Source: Candidatus Dormiibacterota bacterium (lineage in GTDB: Bacteria > Chloroflexota > Dormibacteria > Aeolococcales > Bog-877). Taken from it: a stretch of 48,969 nucleotides of DNA. Each line of letters opens with the position of its first letter. Position 1 is the first letter of the stretch. The notes under the pieces were generated by a model. It saw only the letters and a list, made by a program, of their open reading frames with translations. It ran no database searches and was not told the DNA's origin. Made by a program: the position numbers and the translations under genes. The stretch spans positions 1-48,969 of the forward strand of contig DAHVDN010000020.1 in NCBI GenBank assembly GCA_027313505.1, given 5' to 3'. Positions 1 to 7,618 of this stretch are shown piece by piece.

Positions 1-1290
1 GCCAGCCTTGAGGTCTTACAGCAGGGTCAGCACGAGCGCGGGCTCTACTTCGGAGCTCACCCCCTGTGCGTAGCCCTGCGTCCGGAGTTCTTGACTCCCG
101 AGGAGTATCTAGAGGCAGCGCGGGCGGCCGAGGTCATCTGCTCCGCATTGGGACGCTTGGAGGAGGCTTTGCTCTCCGACGACGGCCTGCGTGCCGAACT
201 GGATCTCGACCCCACAGAGGAGAGGCTGGCCCTGGCGGAACCTGGGTACCGGCCGTCTTCACCGGTCTCCCGGCTGGACAGCTTTGTCTCCTCGGAGATC
301 GGGTACGTCGAGTTCAACGCGGAGTCTCCGGCCGGGATCGCCTATGGCGAGGAGCTCAGCCGCATCTTCTGGAGCCTACCTGTGCTCCAGGAGTTGATGA
401 TGAGGTTCTCCCTTAGGCCAATCGCCGCACGTGACCTGCAGCTCCAGGCCATGACGCGCGCCTTCCGCTCCTGGGGGGGTCGATCACGGGAACCTGTGGT
501 GGCCATCGTCGACTGGCCGAATCTGCCAACGGTTCGAGAGTTTGAGCTGTTCCGGGACGCATTTCAGGAGCACGGAGTGCGCACCTACATATGCGAGCCG
601 GCCGAGCTGGAGTACTCAGCTGGTGTGTTGAGGGGGCCCGATGGAGCGGCGATCAACCTGGTGTACCGCCGAGTTTTGGAGACTGAGCTGCTAGCGACGC
701 CAGGCGCGGGCGACGCTCTATGTACGGCCTACCTAGACGGCGCAATCTGCATGGTCAACTCATTCAGGGCGAAGCTGCTGCACAAGAAGATGAGTCTGGC
801 CCTGCTGTCCGATGACCGATACGGTCGCCTCTACACACCCCGCCAGCGTGCCGCGATCCGCCGGCACATCCCGTGGACCAGAAAGGTCAAGGAGGGTCCG
901 AGCCTCCGGGATGGAGAGCACATTCCGGATCTGGTGCAGTACGTGCTGAGGAATCGACTGGAGCTAGTGCTGAAACCGAACGACGAATACGGTGGCAAGG
1001 GAGTAGTCATGGGTTGGACTGTTGACCAGCATGAATGGGAGCAGACAGTTGCGGTGGCGCTCACCCAGTCGTATGTGGTTCAGGCGGCGATCAAGGTCCC
1101 GCGAGACACCTATCCGGTCGCGGTAGGAGGCAAGGTGGAGATGCTTAGTCTGGCGCGAGATATGGACCCGTATCTGTTCAACGGCCGGGTCGGTGGACTG
1201 TTGATTCGGCTCTCGTCGTCCGCCTTGCTGAACCTCACTGCTGGCTCTGGGAGCGTTGTTCCGGCGTTCCTTGTCGAGAACCCGACGTGA
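1..1290 (+). CDS. circularly permuted ATP-grasp ligase-like protein (5' partial)
   Basis: The reading frame is open to the window edge and the residues before the first possible internal start (TTG at 91) look like genuine family sequence, so the gene begins outside the window. The protein resembles glutathionylspermidine-synthase-like, circularly permuted ATP-grasp enzymes, which form amide bonds using ATP. Visible motifs are RRHIPWTR near position 860 and the nucleotide-binding stretch LVLKPNDEYGGKGVVMGW near 965-1020, followed by a YVVQ segment and an FNGRVGG segment near the C-terminus. Its stop codon overlaps the GTG start of the next gene (GTGA), so the two are translationally coupled. 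The partner is a GCS2-type ligase and the facing genes are two esterases, which suggests a pathway building a small peptide or amide. The substrate cannot be read from the sequence. Confidence 0.8.
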   Translation, partial: ASLEVLQQGQHERGLYFGAHPLCVALRPEFLTPEEYLEAARAAEVICSALGRLEEALLSDDGLRAELDLDPTEERLALAEPGYRPSSPVSRLDSFVSSEIGYVEFNAESPAGIAYGEELSRIFWSLPVLQELMMRFSLRPIAARDLQLQAMTRAFRSWGGRSREPVVAIVDWPNLPTVREFELFRDAFQEHGVRTYICEPAELEYSAGVLRGPDGAAINLVYRRVLETELLATPGAGDALCTAYLDGAICMVNSFRAKLLHKKMSLALLSDDRYGRLYTPRQRAAIRRHIPWTRKVKEGPSLRDGEHIPDLVQYVLRNRLELVLKPNDEYGGKGVVMGWTVDQHEWEQTVAVALTQSYVVQAAIKVPRDTYPVAVGGKVEMLSLARDMDPYLFNGRVGGLLIRLSSSALLNLTAGSGSVVPAFLVENPT

Positions 1291-2435
1291 CCGATCGGTG
1301 GTTGACGATCGGAGTCGAGGAGGAGTTCCAAATTGTCGACCAAAACGGGCAACTCCGCTCCCACATCGAGACGCTTCTGGCGCAGGCGACTCCGCTCCTA
1401 GGCGAGGACGTAAAGGCCGAGATGCTTCAGTCGGTGGTCGAGGTGGCCACTCCAATTTGCAGTGACACCGGCGAGGTGCGGGCCCATGTGGCCCGGCTGC
1501 GCCGCGGGGTCAGCGACCTCCTTGGCCCATTCGCGCTGCGGATAGCTTCGGCGGGAACACACCCCTTCGCCAACTGGCATGAGCAGCAGGTCACCGATCT
1601 CGAGCGTTACAAGATGCTCGAGGAGGAGATGCAGGACGTGATCCGGGAGCTGCTCATCTTCGGGATGCACGTGCACATCGCCATTCCCGATCCCGAGCTC
1701 AGGATCGAGATTGCCAATGAGGCGCGGTACTTTCTCCCCCACCTCCTGGCGCTGTCGACATCCAGCCCGTTTTGGATGGGTCGGCAGACCGGGCTCAAGA
1801 GCTATCGAAGTGTGGTCTGGTCCCGTTTCCCAAGGACCGGGATACCTCCGGACTTCAGCAGCTACGATGAATTCGACAACTACACGGAGCTTCTGGTAAA
1901 GACCGGCTCAATCGACAACGGCAAGAAGGTCTGGTGGGATCTTCGCCCCCACTGCACCTATCCGACGTTGGAGTTTCGGGTCTGCGACGCGGTCACCAAG
2001 CTTGACGAAGTTGTGTGTCTTGCCGGGCTCATCCAGGCGATCTGCGCCAAGCTGCTCAAGTTGCGTCGCTCCAACCTCGGATTCCGCAAGTACCAACCCA
2101 ACCTGATCGCCGAGAACAAATGGCGCGCGCTGCGCCATGGGTTGGATGGGAGTCTGATCGACTTTGGGAAAGCGCAGGAGGTGCCGATGCGGCAGCTGGC
2201 CGCAGAGCTGCTCGACTTCGTGGACGACGTCCTGGATGAGCTGGGCTCACGTCAAGACGTGGAGTATCTGCACACCCTCCTGGCTGAGGGCACCAGCGCT
2301 GATCGCCAGCTCAGATGCTTTGCCGAGACCGGCTCGCATCGCGAGGTGGTCGAGCTGTTGGCGCGGGAAACCTTGGAGGGGGTGGCGAACGTAGCTCATG
2401 CCTCAGGGCTTGGCGGGACCACAGTTCCGGGCTGA
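1287..2435 (+). CDS. carboxylate-amine ligase, GCS2 (YbdK/EgtA-like) family
   Basis: A 382-aa protein, the normal length for the glutamate-cysteine ligase family 2. Diagnostic motifs are IGVEEEFQIVD at the N-terminus (acidic metal/ATP site), GMHVHIAIPD near residue 125, and WDLRPHCTYPTLEFRVCD near residues 210-230. Family members join the gamma-carboxylate of glutamate, or another acid, to an amine with ATP. YbdK-type members have weak or uncharacterised activity, so the product should not be taken to be gamma-glutamylcysteine. The GTG start overlaps the ATP-grasp stop. The gene ends 23 bp from the convergent esterase with no clear terminator between them. Confidence 0.9.
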   Translation: MTDRWLTIGVEEEFQIVDQNGQLRSHIETLLAQATPLLGEDVKAEMLQSVVEVATPICSDTGEVRAHVARLRRGVSDLLGPFALRIASAGTHPFANWHEQQVTDLERYKMLEEEMQDVIRELLIFGMHVHIAIPDPELRIEIANEARYFLPHLLALSTSSPFWMGRQTGLKSYRSVVWSRFPRTGIPPDFSSYDEFDNYTELLVKTGSIDNGKKVWWDLRPHCTYPTLEFRVCDAVTKLDEVVCLAGLIQAICAKLLKLRRSNLGFRKYQPNLIAENKWRALRHGLDGSLIDFGKAQEVPMRQLAAELLDFVDDVLDELGSRQDVEYLHTLLAEGTSADRQLRCFAETGSHREVVELLARETLEGVANVAHASGLGGTTVPG

Positions 2436-2458
2436 GGAGTGCTGGCCGGACGAGGTCT

Positions 2459-3199
2459 TCAGCAGAATCGGGGTAGGTGGTGAGCGAGTTGGCTTCTCCA
2501 CGAAGGCCAGTCGTGGGGGACGTCCCACCCCCAGAGGTCAACCTGACTGGGAATTCCCTTGCGGGCGAGCAGCGCGCCGAACGACTTGGTGGACTCCAGC
2601 GCACCGGTGGTGTCTTCCCACATTCCCTGCCCGCACACCAGCAGCAGTCGAGCCCGCTCTTGCAACCATCGAAGGTGATCTCCCTCCGCATTGGCAACGT
2701 AGTCCATCGGGTTGTTGAAGTAGGTCGCTGAGCCTCGTTCCCACTGACCGCCCACTACCGAGACGTCATAGACCCCGGAAAGGCAAAGAGCGGTGGGGAA
2801 TAGATCTGCCCGCTTGAGACAGAAGTTGGCAGCGTGGTAGGCCCCGAAGCTGCAACCGATCAGGCCGATGTCCAACCGACCTTGGCAGTCGGCGTAGATG
2901 GTCGGGACCAAGTGGTTGACCACCCAGTCTTCGAACCGTCCGTGATGGCGGGCGCGGTTCTCCAAGGAGAGGTCGGGATTGCGCCATGACTCCTGGTCGA
3001 AGCTGTCCAAACAGTAGAGCTTCACCCTCCCTTGGTCGATCAGACCCGACACTGCGGCGACCATCCCCCGTTCTTCGAAGTCCTGGGCACGCCCCAGGTC
3101 TGTGGGGAACACCACCATGGGCTTGCCGAAATTGCCGTAAGCCAGCACCTTCCCGCTGCCCCCTTTTGGTGACTCGAGCTGGAACTGCTCCCGTCGCAT
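2459..3199 (-). CDS. esterase, COG4947-type alpha/beta hydrolase
   Basis: A 246-aa alpha/beta hydrolase with the nucleophile elbow G-C-S-F-G (Ser117) followed by AYHAANF, and a C-terminal VPHDWPSWR that supplies the likely catalytic His. The pattern MRRE...SPKGG..VLAYGNFGKPMVVFPTDLGRA is typical of the small cytosolic esterases of this family. I chose the ATG at 3199 because homologues start with MxREyhrw-like residues; a TTG at 3214 would add five residues and lie 1 nt after the upstream stop. It is the last gene of a probable minus-strand unit (MFS, enterochelin-esterase-like, this gene). It may cleave or release a product of the facing ligases. Confidence 0.85.
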   Translation of the reverse strand: MRREQFQLESPKGGSGKVLAYGNFGKPMVVFPTDLGRAQDFEERGMVAAVSGLIDQGRVKLYCLDSFDQESWRNPDLSLENRARHHGRFEDWVVNHLVPTIYADCQGRLDIGLIGCSFGAYHAANFCLKRADLFPTALCLSGVYDVSVVGGQWERGSATYFNNPMDYVANAEGDHLRWLQERARLLLVCGQGMWEDTTGALESTKSFGALLARKGIPSQVDLWGWDVPHDWPSWRSQLAHHLPRFC

Positions 3200-3215
3200 C
3201 AGCTGAGGCCCCAAC

Positions 3216-4289
3216 CTAGCCCCAGCAGCTCTGCAAGAGTCCGATCAGATGTGGCGCGAACGCGTCCCTCCAGGCCACCCAGTTGTGGCCGTCGGGTAGC
3301 CGATCCAAGGATGCCCGGTACCCCAGACGACCGAGGCCCGCGGCGATCGCGGTATTGGCCAAGAGTGTCTCCTCCACCCCCCCACAGGTGAGGACCGCAG
3401 GTACTGGCCGGGCAGCCGATTTGGCGCTGAGAAGGCTCTCGGTGAAGTTGCAAATCCTCTCCATGTGGTCAAACCTCAGGTCAGCCGAGAAGTAATGGTG
3501 ATTGAACACGCTTGCGGACTGCAAGAAGAGGCCGCCAAAGAGGCAGGGCATCGTCCATTGTGCGAAGAGCACCGCCACCCCTCCCAGGCTCGCTCCCATG
3601 CCCACCCGCCAGCGCGGGGCTCTTGGGATAGCGACCAGGCTGCCCAGATGCGGCAGGACCTCCAGCGCCAGCGATCGCGTGAAGCTTTCCGACGCAGAGT
3701 AGTCGCGATCGCGTTGCACAGGATGGAGCAGAGCCGCTCGCATGGGAGGAAGTCGGCCCAGCGCCACCTCATAATCGAGCAGCTGGGTCAAGCTCGAGTA
3801 TCTGTCATATTCCAGGCCATCCAGCGCTATGAGAAGGGGCAGCTCCTCGAGCGGGTCGCTTCCCGGTGCGCTCCATAGCCTGGCCGGCATCGGAGAGTCG
3901 AGAGACGGACAGGGGATTTCAAAATCCTCGATGCGGCCGCTCGGAAAAACCGCCATCCTGGTCCATTCAGGAGGTCGGTACTCCGGGAATTCGATCACGG
4001 ACTTGTCGCCGAACGGTCCCGAGGCTCGAAGTGGGTTGCCTGGGTCTGTCGCCAATTTGGAGCCGCCTGACCCGAGGTGGAGCTGGAAGAGGTACTCCAT
4101 CCGATTGACCAGAGGTCGTGAGAGGACCACCTCGAAACCACCCTCCGTCCGCTCCAAAGAAGGCCCCTCCCGCGGCCATACGACCTCCTGGAACAGGGCC
4201 ACCCGCTCGACCTCCGGACCCGGGTCAGGGAGTCGGAAGGTGACCTCAGTGCTGGTGACCAGAGGGCCTGGGGGAAAATTCCACGGCAT
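3216..4289 (-). CDS. enterochelin-esterase-like alpha/beta hydrolase
   Basis: A 357-aa protein with an N-terminal beta-sandwich-like segment (residues 1-120, resembling the Fes/CBM48-like domain) and a C-terminal alpha/beta hydrolase with G-M-G-A-S-L-G-G (Ser234) and the late motif LPDGHNWVAWRDAF containing the likely catalytic His. This is the architecture of Fes-like esterases that hydrolyse ester or amide bonds of siderophores and related peptides. The stop lies 16 bp upstream of the next esterase's ATG (1 bp from its alternative TTG), so the pair is coupled. No iron-uptake genes are nearby, so a siderophore role is unsupported. The adjacent ligases make a peptide-type substrate more likely. 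Confidence 0.82.
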   Translation of the reverse strand: MPWNFPPGPLVTSTEVTFRLPDPGPEVERVALFQEVVWPREGPSLERTEGGFEVVLSRPLVNRMEYLFQLHLGSGGSKLATDPGNPLRASGPFGDKSVIEFPEYRPPEWTRMAVFPSGRIEDFEIPCPSLDSPMPARLWSAPGSDPLEELPLLIALDGLEYDRYSSLTQLLDYEVALGRLPPMRAALLHPVQRDRDYSASESFTRSLALEVLPHLGSLVAIPRAPRWRVGMGASLGGVAVLFAQWTMPCLFGGLFLQSASVFNHHYFSADLRFDHMERICNFTESLLSAKSAARPVPAVLTCGGVEETLLANTAIAAGLGRLGYRASLDRLPDGHNWVAWRDAFAPHLIGLLQSCWG

Positions 4290-4295
4290 TCACCG

Positions 4296-4301
4296 ACCTT
4301 A
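4296..4301 (-). promoter_or_regulatory. -10 element TAAGGT, leaderless-type promoter
   Basis: Read on the minus strand, TAAGGT is followed by exactly 6 nt and the ATG of the enterochelin-esterase-like gene. This matches the TANNNT-N6-start layout seen at three other genes in the window. No Shine-Dalgarno sequence precedes the ATG. No convincing -35 was found. Confidence 0.4.
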
Positions 4302-4368
4302 TCGGGTCATGACGCCATGCCACCGCTTGACCGTGGGCGTGCTCAGACCGGTGACCTGAATGAGGGCC

Positions 4369-5595
4369 TTACGGCTGGCCAGCCGCGATCCGCTTCACGA
4401 GGAGGCGGCGGGCCACGAGCATCATGCCGGCGCCGAGAAGCATCTCGCCGCCGGCGACCGCCCAGGCGCCCGTATATCCCACCCTGACCACCAGCAGGCC
4501 GAAGACCAGCGGGCCGATCACGCTGCCGAGCCGACCGCCGGTCTGGGTGATCCCGGTGGCCCGCGCCGGGCCGCGCGGATGGGTTCTGACCACTGCAAAG
4601 TTGAACAGGCCGTTCCACCCCCAGCCGATGGCAAAGGCAACCACCGCTCCCGGGACGAACAGGGCAGGCGACCGTAGCGCGAAGCCAAAGGCCATGAGGG
4701 AGAAGCCGACCGCCCCAATCACCATCATGAAGACCACGAAGACCAGGTGGCGGCCCTGTCGGCGATCCGCCAAGAAGCCCACGAGAATACGGACGCCAAT
4801 TGCTCCGGCGCTGGCCAGAGCGGCAACCAGACCAGCCTCGGCCCGGCCCATTCCCTCCGCCACTGAGGATAGGACGAGAAAGGTCCCCAGCGAGGAGCAG
4901 GCCGTGAGGGTCAGGCCGAATCCAAGGGCCAGGGCTACCAGCGGGAGAGACGGTTCGTGTCGGGGCCGAACCGCGGCGGCGGCCCGCTGCGCGGCCACAG
5001 ATAGACGGGGATGGGGCAGCAGGAGAAGTGAGGCCAACGCGATCACGGCCGAGATCACGAAGGCCCAGCGCCACCCTATGGTGAGCGCGATGACGGGAAC
5101 CGAAACCCCGCCCAGCAGCGACGCCAGCGGGACCGATGCCTGTTTAATGCCGAACGCCAGCCCTTGGCGCCCAGCATCGATCCTACGAGACAGGAACAGG
5201 TTGGCGGCGGTCTGACCCGCGCTGCTCGCGGCCCCGGCTACAACGAGCGCCACCGCCAGCTCTGGCCAGGATTGGACCAAGGTCGCTATCAGCAACAGCG
5301 CCACGGCGCTCACCAGGGCCGCGTACCGGAGCATTCTCAGCCCACTGAACTGCTCCGCCATGTTCCCCGAAGGGATGGCGAAGATGGCGCTTGCCGCGTA
5401 GCTACAGGCCACCACTATGCCCAGATCAACCGGGTCGAAGTGCAACGATGACCGAATCTGAACCGCCAGGGTGCCGACCAAGAAGGTGGGCAGGGTTATG
5501 GCGGTCACTGCTGCCACCGCGGACCAAAGGTCCCGGCGCTGACCCCGCCGGGGGTTGGCGCCCGGATCCTCATCAGCTCCAGGCACTTCCATCAC
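4369..5595 (-). CDS. MFS transporter
   Basis: A 408-aa polytopic membrane protein with about twelve hydrophobic segments and a charged loop near the middle (around residues 195-215), the usual 6+6 major facilitator layout. The segment LVGFLADRRQGRHLV in the second half corresponds to the conserved MFS loop G-x-x-x-D-R-x-x-R-R. The N-terminal about 25 residues are hydrophilic. It starts at GTG 5595 or the next-codon ATG 5592. It lies 79 bp upstream of the two esterase genes on the same strand and may export or import the product or substrate of this locus. Substrate is not predictable. Confidence 0.85.
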   Translation of the reverse strand: MMEVPGADEDPGANPRRGQRRDLWSAVAAVTAITLPTFLVGTLAVQIRSSLHFDPVDLGIVVACSYAASAIFAIPSGNMAEQFSGLRMLRYAALVSAVALLLIATLVQSWPELAVALVVAGAASSAGQTAANLFLSRRIDAGRQGLAFGIKQASVPLASLLGGVSVPVIALTIGWRWAFVISAVIALASLLLLPHPRLSVAAQRAAAAVRPRHEPSLPLVALALGFGLTLTACSSLGTFLVLSSVAEGMGRAEAGLVAALASAGAIGVRILVGFLADRRQGRHLVFVVFMMVIGAVGFSLMAFGFALRSPALFVPGAVVAFAIGWGWNGLFNFAVVRTHPRGPARATGITQTGGRLGSVIGPLVFGLLVVRVGYTGAWAVAGGEMLLGAGMMLVARRLLVKRIAAGQP

Positions 5596-5608
5596 ACCTA
5601 AGGATTTT

Positions 5609-5622
5609 GGGGCCGCGGCCCC
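5609..5622. repeat. perfect 14-bp palindrome GGGGCCGCGGCCCC
   Basis: The palindrome lies in the 98-bp divergent region between the MFS gene (minus) and the sigma-factor gene (plus), 14 bp upstream of the MFS start. It could form a hairpin in the MFS leader or be an operator. It has no T-tract in either direction, so it does not look like a terminator. Confidence 0.4.
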
Positions 5623-5693
5623 GGTTGTGGTGCGGGTCTGGCGCGGGGGCGCCGGGCGGAAAGCCGCTGTCGGCGTAAGCTCAGTGCCTTGGG

Positions 5694-6368
5694 TTGCTCG
5701 AGGAGACGCTACTGGACTCCGAGTCGGTGATCCACCCCGCTCTCCCGTCCGAACATTCTGACGAAGAGATGGTGGACTCCCTGGCGGTTGGCGAAGTGAG
5801 CTGCGTGGTGTCTGACACCGACGCTCAGCTGATGTGGCGGCTCCGCGCCCAGGATGAGGCCGCTCTCACCGTTCTCTACGACCGGCATGCTGCGGTGGCA
5901 TTTGGTCTGGCCCTTCGAATGTTGCGGGACCGCGCGTCGGCAGAGGAGGTTGTTCAGGACGCATTTGTCTCACTTTGGAGACGAGCCGCAGCGTACGCGC
6001 CGGACCGCGCCAGCGTCAGAACCTGGTTGCTGACGATGGTTCGGAGCCGAGCCATAGACAGACTTCGACGGGTCACCGCCAAAGAGCTGGCCTCGGACCT
6101 CGACCACGAGCTGGTTGCGGTCAGCGACACCTGGCGACTCGCCACGGAGAGGTTGCGGGCAGAGGCGGTACGGCGGGCCCTTACCGACCTGCCGCCCGAG
6201 CAGAGACAGATTCTGGAGTGGGCCTACTTTGGGGGGCTTTCCCAAAGTGAGATCGCCGACCGCACCGGCATCGCGGTGGGGACGGTGAAGAGTCGGACTC
6301 GGCTCGCACTGGAGCGTCTACGCCGAATGTTGGCGGAAAGCGTGGCCTCAGAGGCGCTTGACTCATGA
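5694..6368 (+). CDS. ECF-family RNA polymerase sigma factor (SigK/RpoE-like)
   Basis: A 224-aa protein with region 2 (LYDRHAAVAFGLALRMLRDRASAEEVVQDAFVSLWRRAA, then SVRTWLLTMVRSRAIDRLRR) and region 4 (LPPEQRQILEWAYFGGLSQSEIADRTGIAVGTVKSRTRLALERLR). It directs RNA polymerase to a dedicated regulon and is held inactive by its anti-sigma partner. The N-terminal about 50 residues before region 2 are not conserved, so the start is uncertain: TTG 5694 lies 12 nt after a possible -10 (TAAGCT, 5676-5681), while ATG 5769 is an alternative. The stop overlaps the anti-sigma ATG (ATGA), so the two are coupled. The downstream Tat-cargo genes are the probable regulon. Confidence 0.92.
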   Translation: MLEETLLDSESVIHPALPSEHSDEEMVDSLAVGEVSCVVSDTDAQLMWRLRAQDEAALTVLYDRHAAVAFGLALRMLRDRASAEEVVQDAFVSLWRRAAAYAPDRASVRTWLLTMVRSRAIDRLRRVTAKELASDLDHELVAVSDTWRLATERLRAEAVRRALTDLPPEQRQILEWAYFGGLSQSEIADRTGIAVGTVKSRTRLALERLRRMLAESVASEALDS

Positions 6369-7162
6369 GTCATCGGCCGGGAGCGGACGTTCCCAAACTG
6401 AGCTGCGACCAAGCCCAGGACCTGCTCGGAGCGTACGTGCTGGACTCTTTGGATGAGTCCGAGGCGGCAGCGATGAAATGGCACCTTACAGATTGCGGGG
6501 CCTGTCGACAGGAGGCAGAAGAGCTCAGAGCGGCAGCGATGCAGATTGGCGAGGCAGTCGAAGCGGCCACGCCGCCATCCGGGTTACGGCAGCGGATCCT
6601 GGATGAGGTCGGCTCTCTCGGCCACATTGGCTCTGCTCCGGATCTCCCGTCGGGGGCGGTCAAGGAAGATTGGTGGCGAGCTTCGGGTCTGGCCTGGACG
6701 GTGGCGGCGGCGGCCGCAATTCTGATGCTAGCGGCCGGAGGTTGGGGTCTCACCGAGCACTTCGCTTCCAAGTACTCACCATTGGGTTCGACCCTCACTG
6801 CGACCGCCCTCAGCCCCGTCGACCGTCTCATCGCCAGCGGCTCCGCCACTGTCGTCTCTCTCGGGGCCCAGTCGGCCACTCCGGCTCGGGGAGCGCTGGT
6901 CACCGACCCGCTCACCGGGGCCACCTATCTGCTTCTCTCTGGCGTTCCCCCCCTCACAAAGGACAGGGTATACACACTCTGGTACATCGGGCTCCGGCAG
7001 GGGAGCATCCAGCCCCTCGCCATCGGTGATGTGACCCGCTCGGGGGCATACCTGATGCCGCGCTCACCCAGGGGGTTCATAAAGGTCGCCCTGACCCGCG
7101 AGCCCGGCGCGCACGACAAAACGCCCCTCGGGCCTGTTCTGCTGGCTGCCTCTCTGGCCTGA
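6365..7162 (+). CDS. anti-sigma factor, zinc-finger RskA type
   Basis: A 265-aa membrane anti-sigma factor. The N-terminal zinc anti-sigma domain carries H40-x3-C44-x2-C47. A single transmembrane segment spans about residues 107-129. The outer C-terminal domain has the RskA pattern LVTDPLTGATYLLLSGVPPL, then YTLWYIG. The cytoplasmic domain would bind the sigma factor encoded by the overlapping upstream gene, and regulated proteolysis of the extracytoplasmic domain would release it. Presence of the complete H-C-C motif suggests a functional, possibly redox-sensitive domain. Confidence 0.9.
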   Translation: MSHRPGADVPKLSCDQAQDLLGAYVLDSLDESEAAAMKWHLTDCGACRQEAEELRAAAMQIGEAVEAATPPSGLRQRILDEVGSLGHIGSAPDLPSGAVKEDWWRASGLAWTVAAAAAILMLAAGGWGLTEHFASKYSPLGSTLTATALSPVDRLIASGSATVVSLGAQSATPARGALVTDPLTGATYLLLSGVPPLTKDRVYTLWYIGLRQGSIQPLAIGDVTRSGAYLMPRSPRGFIKVALTREPGAHDKTPLGPVLLAASLA

Positions 7163-7179
7163 CGCCGGAGCTCTGGTCC

Positions 7180-7195
7180 GGCCGCTGAGGCGGCC
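7180..7195 (+). terminator. hairpin after the sigma/anti-sigma pair
   Basis: GGCCGC-TGAG-GCGGCC forms a perfect 6-bp stem with a 4-nt loop, 18 bp after the anti-sigma stop. There is no T-tract, so it may be only a weak terminator or an mRNA-stabilising stem that separates the regulators from the cargo genes. Confidence 0.3.
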
Positions 7196-7306
7196 CTTCA
7201 GTGATCCGCCTGGGGTCGCCGTCCGTATCCCGGATAGCAGCCCGACCGCAGTGACCGAGAGGCCGCCTCGGCCGGCAGTCCGTCAGCAGTACTTGAGGAG
7301 ATTCGC

Positions 7307-7579
7307 ATGAACCGAGTCACACGCCGCGTCTTTCTGCGGCGCGCATCGCTGGGAGTGGCGGCGGTGGGGGTCGCGACCACCGTGCCCAGCTTCCTTCGGG
7401 GGGCGGCGAAACCCGTTTCAACACCGGCTATGACATTAGGCAAGGTGACCCAGCAGGGGCCACTTGTCGCCCATATCCCGGATGCCGCCAGCGGTGAGAT
7501 CACTCTCATGATCGGGAGCCGCGAGATCAGTTACCGAAACGCCGCCTTGGCGCAGCAGCTGTTGGGTGCGGCTCAGTAG
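7307..7579 (+). CDS. small Tat-signal exported protein
   Basis: A 90-aa protein with a textbook twin-arginine signal, T-R-R-V-F-L-R-R at residues 5-12, a hydrophobic stretch ASLGVAAVGVATTV, and a cleavage region near FLRGAA. The mature part is only about 55 residues (VTQQGPLVAHIPDAASGEITLMIGSREISYRN region) and matches no family I know. GAGGAG lies 7 nt before the ATG. It precedes a DUF4331 gene whose product has no signal peptide, and TatA and TatC follow. One reading is that this protein carries the DUF4331 protein through the Tat pore as an escort; the other is that it is itself the cargo. Confidence 0.8.
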   Translation: MNRVTRRVFLRRASLGVAAVGVATTVPSFLRGAAKPVSTPAMTLGKVTQQGPLVAHIPDAASGEITLMIGSREISYRNAALAQQLLGAAQ

Positions 7580-7618
7580 CCCCCAACCGTCCATTCAACC
7601 GCTTTTTTGAGGTAAGAG

